The position numbers and the translations under genes are program-made. Positions 1-13,237 of a stretch of 64,000 nt of DNA are shown here, piece after piece. The notes beneath the pieces were generated by a model. That model had not been told where the DNA came from and ran no database searches. It saw nothing but the letters and a program-made list of their open reading frames with translations. How positions within the stretch are numbered: the first letter of the stretch is position 1; each line of letters starts with the position of its first letter. This DNA comes from Muricea muricata (lineage: Eukaryota > Cnidaria > Anthozoa > Malacalcyonacea > Plexauridae), in assembly GCA_963855995.1 (NCBI GenBank), contig OY979719.1:7006001-7070000 (forward strand). The letters run 5' to 3'.

Positions 1-213
1 ATATCTGTGGCAACCAATTGCCATGGACGTACTGGTATGTCATGCGGTCGAAGAGGCTCTTTCTGCTGAGCGTTACGATATTCTTGGCACGTTAAACATT
101 TCTCCACCATCGTCTCAATTTCTTTGCACATTCCAGGCCAGAATAACACATCACGAGCACGCTCCGTACATTTCTGCACACCCATGTGTGCGGTGTGAAT
201 CCTTCCGAGCATT
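1..213 (-). pseudogene. Gypsy integrase N-terminal zinc-binding fragment (copy A)
   Basis: The minus strand matches the better preserved integrase segment at 27895-28361, including the CLTCQEYR-type cysteine pair of the H2C2 zinc-binding region. The rest of the integrase lies outside the window. The plus-strand reading here is antisense noise. Confidence 0.75.
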
Positions 214-1110
214 TCATGTCGTAAGACTTTCGGAATTATTATTTTCTGCGACTTGAGCATTAAGTCCATCAATTGCGGTGATCTCGTCTCGATAGTTCCA
301 GTACGGACAAATCATTGCTGGCACGTCTTTCGGTGAATCTGGCCACCCTTGTTGAACATGCTTTTGAAGCTCCTGCAATTCACTGTCGTCTTTACTTGCG
401 TTACGAATTTGTTCCAACTTCTCATATGACACTGGCATTTGCTTCAGAGTAGCATCAACATAAACATCAAGGCCAAGATCATCAGGAGCGCTGCCATCAC
501 GAGCACCATTTCCGGACAGGGTATCAGTAACCGGAATACTCTTTCCTAGTTTGTACTGGACTGTGACGTTATATCTTTGCAAGCGTATTCTCATTCTCTG
601 CAGTCGCATTGGGACCAAATGTGACGGTTTCTTCATTATGATCTCCAGAGGTTTATGATCCGTTTCAGCTACAAAATTTCTTCCGCAAAGATAATGATGA
701 AACTTTTCACAACCAAACACTAGGGCCAAAGTTTCCTTTTCGACCTGCGCATAAGCTTGTTGCGTGGTTGCTAACAATTTCGAGGCGTATGCTATTGGTT
801 GTCCGTTGTGCATGACCACTACTCCTAAACCCGACTGTGAAGCATCTACTTGTACTCTTACTGGCTTGGATGGGTCATAATACTGCAGCACAGGACCAGA
901 AACTTCTGTGATCATTTTCTTGATCTCTGTAAACCCTTCCTTGTGCTCCGGACACCATATCCATTCTCGATCTTCTTTGCATAGCTCTCTTAAACAGGCA
1001 GTCCTCTGTGAAAGATGAGGCGAGTACTGAGACAGATACGTAAACATACCCAGCTGACATTCGAGCTCTTCCCTGCTCTTCGGAGAACTCGTCTTCTTTA
1101 CTGCTGCCAC
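214..1110 (-). CDS. Gypsy RNase H and connection domain (copy A)
   Basis: This open stretch of 298 codons continues the RT frame after a single stop codon. The RT connection comes first (an FTYLSQYSPHLSQRTACLREL-like region), then RNase H with its acidic residues in VDASQSG, VEKETLAL and TDHKPL. In Gypsy elements this domain removes the RNA strand during cDNA synthesis. The end, VTDTLSG, matches the usual VADTLSR tether leading to integrase, with two changes. Its 5' boundary is the stop at 1117-1119, so it can be translated only by readthrough in this copy. The frame then runs out of phase before the integrase. Confidence 0.88.
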   Translation of the reverse strand: MAAVKKTSSPKSREELECQLGMFTYLSQYSPHLSQRTACLRELCKEDREWIWCPEHKEGFTEIKKMITEVSGPVLQYYDPSKPVRVQVDASQSGLGVVVMHNGQPIAYASKLLATTQQAYAQVEKETLALVFGCEKFHHYLCGRNFVAETDHKPLEIIMKKPSHLVPMRLQRMRIRLQRYNVTVQYKLGKSIPVTDTLSGNGARDGSAPDDLGLDVYVDATLKQMPVSYEKLEQIRNASKDDSELQELQKHVQQGWPDSPKDVPAMICPYWNYRDEITAIDGLNAQVAENNNSESLTT

Positions 1111-1116
1111 CTTCTC

Positions 1117-1629
1117 TTAATCAGGCTTTAACCCATCCTTTGTCAACATTTCACCAAAGAATTTCCCCTCGGTAGAGTATCGTTGTATCTTCTTTGGGTT
1201 GAACTTGACTCCGTTCTTTCTGGTTGTATCGAGAGTTGCTCGTAGCCTGCCATCATGCTCTTCAACTGTGGACCCTGCAACTAAGATGTCGTCAACTATA
1301 ATGTGCACGCCAGAAGGTCGTTCGAATATTCTGTCCATCTTCTTCTGAAACACCTCCTGAGCGGAGCAAATCCCGAAAGGCATTCGTAAATAGCGATACC
1401 GACGATACGGGGTTTGGAACGTAGTTAAAACCGATGATCCTTTGGACAGGGGCATGGCCCAATAACCAGATGTTGCATCAAGTTCTGTGAAATATTGAGC
1501 ACCTGACAACTGACTTGTGACTTCCTCAAGGGTTATCATTTTATAATGTTTCCTGTTAATTGCCTTATTTAGGTCTCTTGGGTCTAAGCAAATTCTCACA
1601 GCCCCGTTTGGTTTGGGTACCACCACCAT
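1117..1629 (-). CDS. Gypsy reverse transcriptase, palm and fingers (copy A)
   Basis: RT motifs appear in order: VRICLDPRDLN, TELDATSGYWAMPL (first catalytic Asp), FGICSAQEVFQ, and the active site IIVDDILV. The domain ends in KFFGEMLTKDGLKPD followed by TAA. RNase H continues in the same frame six bases later, so that stop is a point lesion inside pol. The N-terminal RT part is in another frame at 1596-1793, which shows a further frameshift near 1630. The family is certain; activity of this copy is very unlikely. Confidence 0.9.
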   Translation of the reverse strand: MVVVPKPNGAVRICLDPRDLNKAINRKHYKMITLEEVTSQLSGAQYFTELDATSGYWAMPLSKGSSVLTTFQTPYRRYRYLRMPFGICSAQEVFQKKMDRIFERPSGVHIIVDDILVAGSTVEEHDGRLRATLDTTRKNGVKFNPKKIQRYSTEGKFFGEMLTKDGLKPD

Positions 1630-1674
1630 CGTTTGCTTATTACGTTTAACTTTTCCATCCTGTCTAGGTCTGCC

Positions 1675-2460
1675 TTAACTTTCTCTCTTAGGGCTACGGT
1701 TACGTTTCTTGCTGCATGCACTACTGGCTGTACTTCTGGTTTCAAGTGCATAGTATACACAGCCTTGCCCAATGAAAACATCCTTAAACTCATCCAATAA
1801 ATTGTCAGTTTGACTGTTGTTCTCAGTATTCACCGCTAGTACCACTTTAATAAGCGCTAAGTTCTGGCATGCTTTTAAGCTTAGGGCACACGGTGCACAG
1901 GCATTGACCACATAGAATTCCAGTACGCGAACACTGTTTCTATACCTGGACTTGAGATGACAACAACCGAGAACTTCAATCTTATTACTCCCATATGCTG
2001 TCAAATTTGTATTAGTAGGCTTGACTTTTTTAGGGTCTTTTCCAGGTGCTTTGTATAGCGCTAATGTGATATTCACTTGTGCCCCCGCGTCCAATTTAAC
2101 TCTCACGGTGTGCGAATCTTCAATTACAAGATTAACTAATAATTCATCTCCGCCCTCATGATTGATTGCTCCCATAAAAAACTCATTGTCTTCAAGTTTA
2201 GGCTCATTAACTTCCTGTTGCAAATCATGCACGACTTTACTCCTACACATTCTTGAATAATGATTAGGCTTTTTACACTTAAAACATACCTTTTCACGTG
2301 CAGGACATTTTTGCTTTGTTTCATGTTTCCGACCACAGTTTCTACACTCACTTACCCTTGTCTTGTCATCATGAGGTTGCTCTGTTCTCGCTTGGTTCCT
2401 GTCATGCCTTCTTTTGCGCATTCCGTGTACAGATTTATCTTGTTCAGTTAAATCTTTCAT
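1675..2460 (-). CDS. Gypsy gag zinc knuckle plus aspartic protease (copy A)
   Basis: The N-terminal part has a CCHC knuckle, CFKCKKPNHYSRMC (C-x2-C-x4-H-x4-C), that binds genomic RNA. It is preceded by a Cys-rich stretch containing CRNCGRKHETKQKC. About 60 residues later comes the retropepsin region. Its catalytic triad reads DAG here, whereas copy B at 31126-32118 keeps DTG. That Thr-to-Ala change should cripple the protease. The frame is cut off from the gag N-terminus by the MITE at 2508-2848. Confidence 0.85.
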   Translation of the reverse strand: MKDLTEQDKSVHGMRKRRHDRNQARTEQPHDDKTRVSECRNCGRKHETKQKCPAREKVCFKCKKPNHYSRMCRSKVVHDLQQEVNEPKLEDNEFFMGAINHEGGDELLVNLVIEDSHTVRVKLDAGAQVNITLALYKAPGKDPKKVKPTNTNLTAYGSNKIEVLGCCHLKSRYRNSVRVLEFYVVNACAPCALSLKACQNLALIKVVLAVNTENNSQTDNLLDEFKDVFIGQGCVYYALETRSTASSACSKKRNRSPKRES

Positions 2461-2507
2461 CTGAGTTGATATTTCAATCCCCCGGGCGATGGTTAAAGCT
2501 TTACCTA

Positions 2508-2848
2508 CATAGATATCTCATATACACTAGATGGTGCATCCAACATTGTGGGCAGGCGAAAATTGAAGCCAGGCGCTGGTCGTTCCCACAGAATCGACAC
2601 GGAGCATGATAATTTGTGTATTTTGTATTGCGGAAATAAACAAAGTTGACAATAAGTCCTCTTTAATGCACCTAAAAAGTACTTAATACACAAATGCAGA
2701 GAAGTATAGTGTTTTCTGTGGCATTTTTTTGACGAGTGGGAACGACCAATATGGCCGCCGCCTATTGTTATGAAGGGATACCGCTGAGATTTTTTGGCTT
2801 CACTTTTGATATACAGATGCGCTATCTAGTGTATATGAGATATCTATG
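2508..2848. mobile_element. 341-bp MITE with 25-bp TIRs inserted in Gypsy gag
   Basis: The left end starts CATAGATATCTCATATACAC and the right end is its exact reverse complement, giving 25-bp perfect TIRs at 2508-2532 and 2824-2848. Both sides carry the 8-bp direct repeat TTTACCTA (2500-2507 and 2849-2856). Copy B at about 31630 has the unoccupied sequence. Inner inverted repeats TGGTCGTTCCCA/TGGGAACGACCA lie near 2578 and 2738. An 8-bp TSD fits the hAT, P or Merlin superfamilies. No transposase is encoded. Confidence 0.93.
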
Positions 2849-2944
2849 TTTACCTAGGTCAAGCGCTTCTGCTTGTAATAGTTTCTCTTTTACTTGAGGG
2901 TTGTTTGTTCCGCACACGATTCTGTCCCGAATCATTTCACTTTG

Positions 2945-3340
2945 TTAACTCCCCCCGTACGCACAATCTTTAGCAAGCCGTTTGAGTTCTGTTACGTATT
3001 GATCAATAGTCTCGCCGTCACTCTGATTTCGTGTGTTGAATTTATACCGTATAACAGTTACGTTCTGTTTAGGATTGCAGTATGCTTCATACTTCTCAAA
3101 TAACACATCGATTTTATCTGTTTCCGCCGATGTTAATGTCCAAGTGTTAAAGACATCTCTTCCGTTTTGTCGCACGTACAGAAGGAAATAGCCACATTGT
3201 TGCTTTTCGTCTTTTTCTGATAATGGGCCCTGAAGCATTAAACGCATCGTTTGCTTCCAACGCTTCCAATTTTCAGCGATATTCCCGTTTTCGAAATCAA
3301 GCTCACTTATACCTACTGGTTTAGGGGCCATTCTAGTCAA
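2945..3340 (-). CDS. Gypsy gag N-terminal (capsid) region, copy A
   Basis: This 131-codon frame begins MTRMAPKPVGISELDFENG and is nearly identical to the start of the longer gag in copy B (31126-32118). It includes the capsid-like WKRWKQTMRLML and YKFNTRNQSDGETIDQYVTELKRLAKDC segments. A short sequence expansion (compare 2945-2960 with 31725-31740) causes a frameshift and premature stop, after which the MITE breaks the rest. It is adjacent to the leader and primer site, as expected for gag. Confidence 0.85.
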   Translation of the reverse strand: MTRMAPKPVGISELDFENGNIAENWKRWKQTMRLMLQGPLSEKDEKQQCGYFLLYVRQNGRDVFNTWTLTSAETDKIDVLFEKYEAYCNPKQNVTVIRYKFNTRNQSDGETIDQYVTELKRLAKDCAYGGS

Positions 3341-3358
3341 TTTACTTCGTTATTTGTG

Positions 3359-3376
3359 ATCCCACTCCTGACACCA
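3359..3376 (-). promoter_or_regulatory. Primer binding site, complementary to tRNA-Leu 3' end
   Basis: On the plus strand, the 18 bases ATCCCACTCCTGACACCA abut the LTR. This is the 3' end of a metazoan tRNA-Leu (CAG type) including CCA, so the minus-strand element is primed by tRNA-Leu. The same site occurs in copy B at 33374-33391. Confidence 0.85.
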
Positions 3377-3475
3377 TGTTGTGTTCTGTGTATTTTTAGT
3401 GTGAAAATCTGACTATCAGTCTACTTATATACAATCATAATGGCATGCATAAATTATATGTATGAATATATTACA
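3377..3475 (-). repeat. Gypsy 5' LTR (copy A), 99 bp
   Basis: It runs from TGTTGTGTTCTGTG to ATATATTACA, so it has TG...CA ends, and lies directly beside the primer site. Related LTRs are at 26100-26194, 33392-33490 and 61820-61918. The length is unusually short for an LTR. Confidence 0.85.
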
Positions 3476-3479
3476 TACC

Positions 3480-4385
3480 CAAATCTAAACAACCCCTTAT
3501 ACGTCGTAGAATTCCGATTCTCTCATTGACCATGGTGATCAAGTTGTCAACATGCTTATGCCAACAGAAATCTTCCCTGAGAGTAATCCCAAGATATTTA
3601 TTGGCTTCTCACGTTGTATCTTTTTACTTTGGACGGTGATGGTAACGTTAGAACAGGTTGTTATTGAGACAGTGTGAGACTGATTGCAAATCGGTGTTTA
3701 GTTGAGATTCAAGGTCTGTCACTGTCTTCGCAAAGTGGTAAAGTAGGCTATCATAGTGTGTCAAAGCAATATTCATAGATAGCTTAGGACGAAAACCAAG
3801 TTGGTCTGAAGTGATCAGATTGTTTTGCTGGAGGTACTCGTATACTTGTTGATGTACTATGTGTTCCAGTATTTTGCTTAAGATTGGCAGAATAGTTATA
3901 CGACTATAGTTATTACGAGATGTTGGTCATGATTTATAGAGGGGAACAATCTTGCCCTTTTTCCAGATATCTGGAAATGTTTGCGAAAATAAGGACGTAT
4001 TAAAAATCTTGGTAAGACATGATACAATTGAGGAAGCATAATCTTTAAGCAGTTTCGCATTTATTTGATCCATTCCCATGGCTTTGTTTGTTTTAAGAGC
4101 TGCGAGCTCTCGGAGAACGGATGATTCGTCTACTTCTTTGGACTCAAAGGTGTAGGGAAGATTAACGAGGGTTGGCGGTGCTTTCGTTCCAAATGCATGC
4201 TTAATTTTATTGGGTAATTTTGCACCAATAGATGTAAAATAATCGTTTAAGAATTAAGAGTGTTACAATAGATTTTTCATCCGTTACGGGTTCACCTTCA
4301 CTGATTATACATGAAGGGTTTTGCCGTGACACATTGCGTGATGTAAGCTCATTTAGTGTTTTTCACAGACTAGATGGATCATCTT
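3480..4385 (-). pseudogene. LINE (CR1/L2-like) reverse transcriptase remnant
   Basis: Minus-strand reading with several frame jumps gives the RT entry region (LRELAALKTNKAMGMDQIN), then PDIWKKGKIVPLYKS, ITILPILSKILEHIVHQQV and LITSDQLGFRP. It then jumps to a late-RT stretch (LNTDLQSVSHCLNNN), so an internal deletion removed the central RT motifs including the catalytic loop. A paralogous copy with matching lesions is at 33491-34385. Confidence 0.75.
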
Positions 4386-4860
4386 TTATGTTTAACAGTT
4401 TTTTTGGCACGCCTGCTAATAGCCGCACAATATTGTACATAACTAATATAAAGTAACACAAAAATAACATAATTTAAAAGCGTGCCAAAGTTGGAGAAGC
4501 TCAAACGAAACGAGGTCTCATGCATGGTGCTCACCATTGATTAGTCTTACAGGACAGTATAGACAAAACAACACATTAATATAGAGTAAGAAATAAGATT
4601 GGGAAGGAAAGCAAGAACTATAGTACATTAAAATAGTAGAGAGAAGAACAACTGTATAGAAGAAATTATTCAGTCATGATCAATGAGTGCATGGGAACTC
4701 GGTAAGTGAGGAGCGTAAGCAGTGGCAGTAAGTTGGAGATAAATCTTATGGAGGTATGTTTTGAAGGAGGATAGAGTGTTAAAGCTGTTCGAAGGAGCAG
4801 TCTTACAAACATAATTGCATAGATTGACAATCCTAACAAAGTAGGAGCTTTGGAATCTTT
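4386..4860. other. Non-coding interval, no gene recognised
   Basis: I see no ORF with family similarity here. The first about 30 bp (GGCACGCCTGCTAAT) reappear at 35660 next to a LINE insertion, so this marks a junction in the duplicated region. The rest has no counterpart in the second copy. Confidence 0.5.
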
Positions 4861-5293
4861 AAAATGTGTTGACGTACGTTGATCATGGTAATTTACGACC
4901 AGTTCTCCTTCAAACGCCTACTACCTCCTATTCTTATCTATTTCACTAGTCCAGATCCCTCTTTTCCGCCGTTCCACGGATTCTTTGAAAAATCCTTCAA
5001 CTATGACACCACAAGTTCGTTTATTTTATAACTAGAACATCCTCTTGTTGTTACATTTGCTATTTTGTGATAAAGAATGTCGTTTCCACTTCCAATTAAG
5101 TTTTAACAACGTCCTATCGTGTTTATTGTATTTTAAGACTAATAGCGTGGTTCATCTTAAACATGGAACAACTTTGTCGCAACTTTGTCTTAAATTTTGC
5201 AAACTTTAATGAATAGCACCACTCAATTTGATTGCTTACTGCATAAATATCGTATAAAACTAATGCCATGGTTTGCACTGTATTACGTGTGCG
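4861..5293. repeat. Right-arm fragment of the long-TIR TA element family
   Basis: The sequence follows the right arm of the 56369-57939 element, ending in CCATGGTTTGCACTGTA, the family's CACTG|TA end. The matching left arm is not visible, so this is a truncated copy. The same fragment, split by a LINE, occurs at 35676-35785 and 39936-40000. Confidence 0.7.
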
Positions 5294-7181
5294 CTTACCA
5301 CTTCCAGGATTGAAAAGGCAGATCCTTTGGAGCTTTCGTTGGGTATAAGGTGACTTAAAAATTTAAAAACTATACTGTCCGTATCCTCTTTCTGGGACCA
5401 TCCATTCATCTTTAATGGCAATATCTTTTGTTGAAAGTGTTTGAAGTTTGGATCCACTACTAGGACATTAACTATATGAAAATATTTCTCTTTAATAAAT
5501 TGACCATGCCAACTATGTCTGTCCAATATTTCCTGAAATACCATATTTAAACAATGGTCGGATATGTTTAGGCTAACTTTTGGTAATCATACATTTATCT
5601 TTTAACGTTTTATCTCGAATTTGAAACAAAATACATACAGAATGTTTCTCTGGTGAAATATTTTGTGATTTATACCCAAGGCTTTGTGTGGTTCTTTATG
5701 GATTTTCACGTTCATATCCTATTGTACATAGATCACAATATAATGAATTAGCCTGCATTATATAGATTGGATTACAACGTTTTAGACTGCTTTAAACTGT
5801 AGCAGAAACGTATAAACAATGAGTGTTTATTTTCGCATTTTCTGGACCACCGGGCTCTCTCAAACGCAGTTTCATGCTTGCAAAAGGTTCGAAAAAATAT
5901 GCACGAGGATTTCTACAGGTCTGACCGACCCAGTGTATAGGTTATGTAGATATGCCAGCAACGTCCCGTCCGTCTGTCTCTGGGGAAACACCTGTATTAA
6001 AACAGGTCAATTCTAAGATTGTCACCAAAAAATATTGGCTTTTCTAGTTTATCTCTTATTTAGCAACAACCAAAAGCACAAGGGTCGGTCAATCGAAAAA
6101 TCTTAGTTAAAAGTAATGATGTACTGTAATTGCGCTCCATTAGAAATACACTACAATTTTTATGGGAAGAATGTAAGCAGTGTATATTGGGGAGCGGTCA
6201 TGAAGTAAGTGCTACGACGGGATGGAGAATATTTTTAATTTTGTCAACAAAATTTTATGCCCCCTCAAGTTTGTCAGTTAATATTTGGTACCCCATAGAG
6301 ATGATGGAGCAATGTTTCATATACCCCACCATAAAATGACAAAAAATATTATTTTTCTATGCAGTGCTTAACAGACGTTGCTAACATAGTAAAAGCAATT
6401 AAATAAAGTATAAAGGCATACTAACCTAGTAGTTGAACGAAACTAGTTGTTGGACAACGCCATTGATATGTTGCACAGTATGGCAAACAACTATATTTAA
6501 AAATGGTTACTCTGTATTAAGTTTGCTGTGTAGTAGTTTCCCTTTGCAGCGGCTTTTTTGTTTTTCATTCATACACTCCTCCTTATGAGAATAAATAAAA
6601 TGATGACACAAATAACAACTGAAAAGTAGACCAGCTGTGTAATGGTCAAATGGTTCGTGAGGCAATGATGGCAGTGATGAATAAAAAATGTTTGTATGTA
6701 TGCAAAGTGATGTATTCAAAGCAGACCAGAACAGAAGCACAAACTAGAATTGGAACAAATAAATTTTGTTTCATGCCCCCTCTTTAAAGTCATAAATATA
6801 TTCATACCCCACCCTGATCCCTGAAGAAAATTCATACCCCATGCCAACATCCTTCGCCTTGGGGTAGCACTTATTTTATGACCGCGATCTTGGGGGTGAC
6901 TGGTTATTTTTATGTGAAAATGATTTTTTTCTTAATTTTTAGAGTCGCTTCGAAGATTTGCAGAAGGTATGTTCAAAATAAATTTTAATCATCATATATT
7001 ATTTTCTAATGTTTGTCAAGAGAAATATTAAATGGAAGTAACAGAAATGTAGTTGCGCTAAAAGATATAAGTTGATTTATGCACTACGCAAGACTTGTGT
7101 GGTTATTTACGAATAATGAAAATTTTTTATCTAAATGTTGATGAGAAATTGCATACGTCAGCCTACATTAGACTGTCCTAT
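5294..7181. repeat. Duplicated non-coding segment, paralogous to 40003-41035
   Basis: 5294-5395 and 6287-7181 match 40003-41035 in order. The 890 bp from 5396 to 6286 are present only here. A minus-strand ORF at 5260-5544 (94 codons) is open but matches no family I know. At 6943-6966 a 24-nt exon-like segment sits between a polypyrimidine-AG and GTATGT. No other gene is visible. Confidence 0.65.
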
Positions 7182-8219
7182 AACCGTCCAAATGGAAATG
7201 AAACACTTGATGATCGGTGTCGACTTTTTGCTATGTATCATAAAAAGACCCATGATTTGGTTAAAGAAACTGTTGAAAATGAATTTTGCAAAGCAGATGG
7301 TGTAGTACGTGTGGTTTTTTGCACAATTGCTTTTGGAATGGGAATCAACGTAAAAGGTGCAGACACAGTTATTCATTTGGGGCTATCTGGTAGTTTAGAA
7401 GACTATCATCAAGAGTCTGGTCGCATTGGAAGGGACTCTGAAACTATGAGTCATGCTATTCTTTTCAAGTATAAAGGTTGCACATGTAGCAGAAATATCT
7501 CAAAGCCCATGAAGAATTATGTAAAGAATGTATCACAGTGCCGAAGGGTTCTTCTGAACAACTCCTTTTCTCATAATCCAGTGCCAAATAATATTCTCCA
7601 TACTTGCTGTGATATTTGTGCCACTAAATGCAAATGTTTGTGTAAGTGTGAAACCGATGTGTGTGACTGTGACACCAAATGCACGGAAGCAAACAATCTT
7701 TCCTCACCTGTCGCAAAATGCGTCAAATCATCTTCTCATGTTGATGACAATTTGCACTTGGTCAAAAAGGAACTAACTGTGTCTACAGAACAGCGTCAAC
7801 AGTTACATGACTGTTTAATGGCATATCAGTCAGAGCTTGTCGAATACTGTCAACATGAACAGCTTCTTACAGGGATTGATATAGCATCAGGATTTTCCTG
7901 CTTGTTGATTGAGCAAATTGTTCAAAACTTGCAGCACATAGACACAATTGAATATTTGAGAGATCATTTCGATTTTTTTAGTGAAGAACATGTTATTGAG
8001 ACATGGCAATTTATAAACACTATAGTCTTATCCAATGGCAATGAAGGAGAAAGTAGACTTACTAAAGAGAAATCTCCTTTGTATACAAATAAAGACAGCT
8101 CCGACATAACTAGTGATGGCAGCAAATCCACTGATGAAGAATCCAGTAGCTCCCAACATTCTGCAATTAGAAAACAGAATACAATATTATTGTATGATGA
8201 TGATGGTTGGTCAAGTTAA
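7182..8219 (+). CDS. RecQ-like DNA helicase, C-terminal half (5'-truncated)
   Basis: RecQ-type similarity starts at about 7182, inside an open frame that begins at 7095. Residue numbers here count from that frame start. Helicase motif V is VVFCTIAFGMGIN (residues 73-85) and motif VI is YHQESGRIGRD (104-114, the arginine-finger region). Next come a RecQ zinc-binding cluster (C149, C171, C172, C175), an extra Cys-rich tail (about 175-196) and a C-terminal helical region. RecQ enzymes unwind DNA 3' to 5' using ATP. The Walker A/DEAH half is missing: upstream sequence is the duplicated repeat, so the junction at 7181 cuts the gene. It faces the DUF6589 gene tail to tail. The remaining frame is open for about 345 codons, so the truncation looks fairly recent, or upstream exons lie elsewhere. 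Confidence 0.82.
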   Translation, partial: NRPNGNETLDDRCRLFAMYHKKTHDLVKETVENEFCKADGVVRVVFCTIAFGMGINVKGADTVIHLGLSGSLEDYHQESGRIGRDSETMSHAILFKYKGCTCSRNISKPMKNYVKNVSQCRRVLLNNSFSHNPVPNNILHTCCDICATKCKCLCKCETDVCDCDTKCTEANNLSSPVAKCVKSSSHVDDNLHLVKKELTVSTEQRQQLHDCLMAYQSELVEYCQHEQLLTGIDIASGFSCLLIEQIVQNLQHIDTIEYLRDHFDFFSEEHVIETWQFINTIVLSNGNEGESRLTKEKSPLYTNKDSSDITSDGSKSTDEESSSSQHSAIRKQNTILLYDDDGWSS

Positions 8220-8541
8220 TTTAACTTGTTTGATTCAAGATAATCAATAGACTTTTCTAGTAATTACAGTACAACCTGTAGAAGTACTGTATTTCAAAGT
8301 GAAGCTCGGGTGCTTAGCATTAAGATTATATTCATGTCAGGAAGCATATTGCTTAGCCATTCAGCCTCACTTTCATCTAGTTGCATAACATATATAAATA
8401 TATTACTGGAAAGTTCCATTTGCTGGCAATGGGCAAGTTTGTTTTTTTTTTGATACAGTTTAACAAATGCTTGTTGTGTATTTTGTCTCTCTATTGCAGA
8501 AAGGGGAAGGGTGCTTAACACTGAATGGAATTGAATATGAC
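8220..8541. other. Interval between helicase tail and MITE; possible small terminal exon
   Basis: A good splice acceptor (TTTGTCTCTCTATTGCAG, ending at 8499) precedes an open stretch from 8500 to 8541. After the MITE it resumes at 8861 and stops at TAA 8900-8902, just before the convergent DUF6589 stop. This may be a last exon of a plus-strand transcript. I do not recognise the peptide. A 75-codon minus-strand ORF (8294-8521) is also open and unrecognised. Confidence 0.3.
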
Positions 8542-8850
8542 CAAGGCCGTAGGAAGATGAAAAAAGTTAGGGGGGCTCTTCGAGCGCTGAAGGCACAAGT
8601 ACTGCCAGGGGGTCCGGGGACACACCCACCGGAATTTTTTTCTATTTTTAGCACGCTCAAGCATGTTTTTCTGCACATTCGAGTACTTAGTTTTGCCATA
8701 ATCATTGGATTAAGACATGTGTAAGACTGTAAACGGTTAAAAACGTGTATTACTTCGAGACTCAAAGATCATTTTTAGGGGGGCTCAGCCCCTCTGCCTT
8801 TGAAGTTAGGGGGGGTCAAGCCCCCCCTGCCCCCGTGGTTCTTACGGCCA
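8542..8850. mobile_element. 309-bp MITE with 10-bp TSD (Mutator-like)
   Basis: The ends carry GGCCGTAGGAA and TTCTTACGGCC as a short imperfect TIR. The interior is G/C-tract rich (GGGGGGCTC, CCCCCCCTGCCCCC). A perfect 10-bp direct repeat TGAATATGAC flanks it (8532-8541 and 8851-8860). TSDs of 8-11 bp with short GG-starting ends suggest a Mutator-type non-autonomous element. It splits the exon-like stretch described above. Confidence 0.85.
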
Positions 8851-8902
8851 TGAATATGACATACCATTATGTACCAGTTCCCAACACAGGCATCCTACCT
8901 AA

Positions 8903-12821
<3,919 letters not shown>

Positions 12822-12859
12822 TTTGCAAATTGTATTATATGAAGTTTACATCAGCGAAA

Positions 12860-13237
12860 TTAACTACAATTAACTCCGCCCCTTTTAATTTTCCCGCGGA
12901 ATTTATAATACGATTGAAATCCTGTCAAGTTTAACAAGTCTCTCTCTTCGCCCCTCCCCCTTTCCGCGCGCGAGAGAGAGACTTGGAGCAAGTCTACCTC
13001 GATCTCAGCATTAAAACGCTGCTGCCAAATACTGGCATTTTGCTCTTCTTCGGCCACAATTTGCTCGTACTGTGCTATTTCTTCAGGCGAAGCAAAAGGT
13101 TCTATATTGTCGTCGTGAGGTAGAAATTCTGAATCAGATTCGCCCAGAATTGCCGTATAGTACTCCGACGATTCGCATAATGATTCTGTTTCGCTCCACG
13201 AGTCAGACGAACAACTAGATGCTGCTGAATTCGACAT
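12860..13237 (-). CDS. Acidic first-exon-like ORF, possibly P2X7-receptor-like intracellular family
   Basis: It starts ATG with a Ser/Glu/Asp-rich N-terminus (SNSAASSCSSDSWSETESLCESSE). It continues with DNIEPFASPEEIAQYEQIVAEEEQ, which resembles acidic N-termini I associate with cnidarian multi-copy P2X7-receptor-like proteins. After NAEIEVD the sequence turns basic and low quality. GAG|GTAGAC there could be a splice donor, with the downstream exon missing. It lies 38 bp upstream of the DUF6589 start, on the same strand. The family guess is weak; it could equally be a 5' exon of a longer DUF6589 transcript. Confidence 0.35.
   Translation of the reverse strand: MSNSAASSCSSDSWSETESLCESSEYYTAILGESDSEFLPHDDNIEPFASPEEIAQYEQIVAEEEQNASIWQQRFNAEIEVDLLQVSLSRAERGRGEERDLLNLTGFQSYYKFRGKIKRGGVNCS

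Larger units (their letters stand above)
1..3475 (-). mobile_element. Ty3/Gypsy LTR retrotransposon, copy A (3' end lies beyond window start)
   Basis: On the minus strand the order is 5' LTR, tRNA-Leu primer site, gag, zinc knuckle and protease, reverse transcriptase, RNase H and the start of integrase, which leaves the window at position 1. That pol order (RT-RNase H-IN) is the Gypsy order. The copy is defective: gag is split by a MITE and a frameshift, the protease triad is altered, and one in-frame stop separates RT from RNase H. A second copy of the same family lies at 26100-33490 and shares the same right flank, so the insertion predates a local duplication. Confidence 0.93.

Noticed and set aside
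23..256. Plus-strand ORF repeated at 28095-28343
   Set aside because: Antisense of the Gypsy integrase; its duplication reflects the two Gypsy copies.
5260..5544. 94-codon minus-strand ORF as a gene
   Set aside because: Starts inside a repeat arm, has no recognisable family, and is not conserved in the paralogous copy; left as an unassigned ORF.
7095..7181. Helicase frame from 7095 as the true protein start
   Set aside because: The first about 29 codons lie in duplicated repeat sequence shared with 40950-41035, so they are fortuitous.
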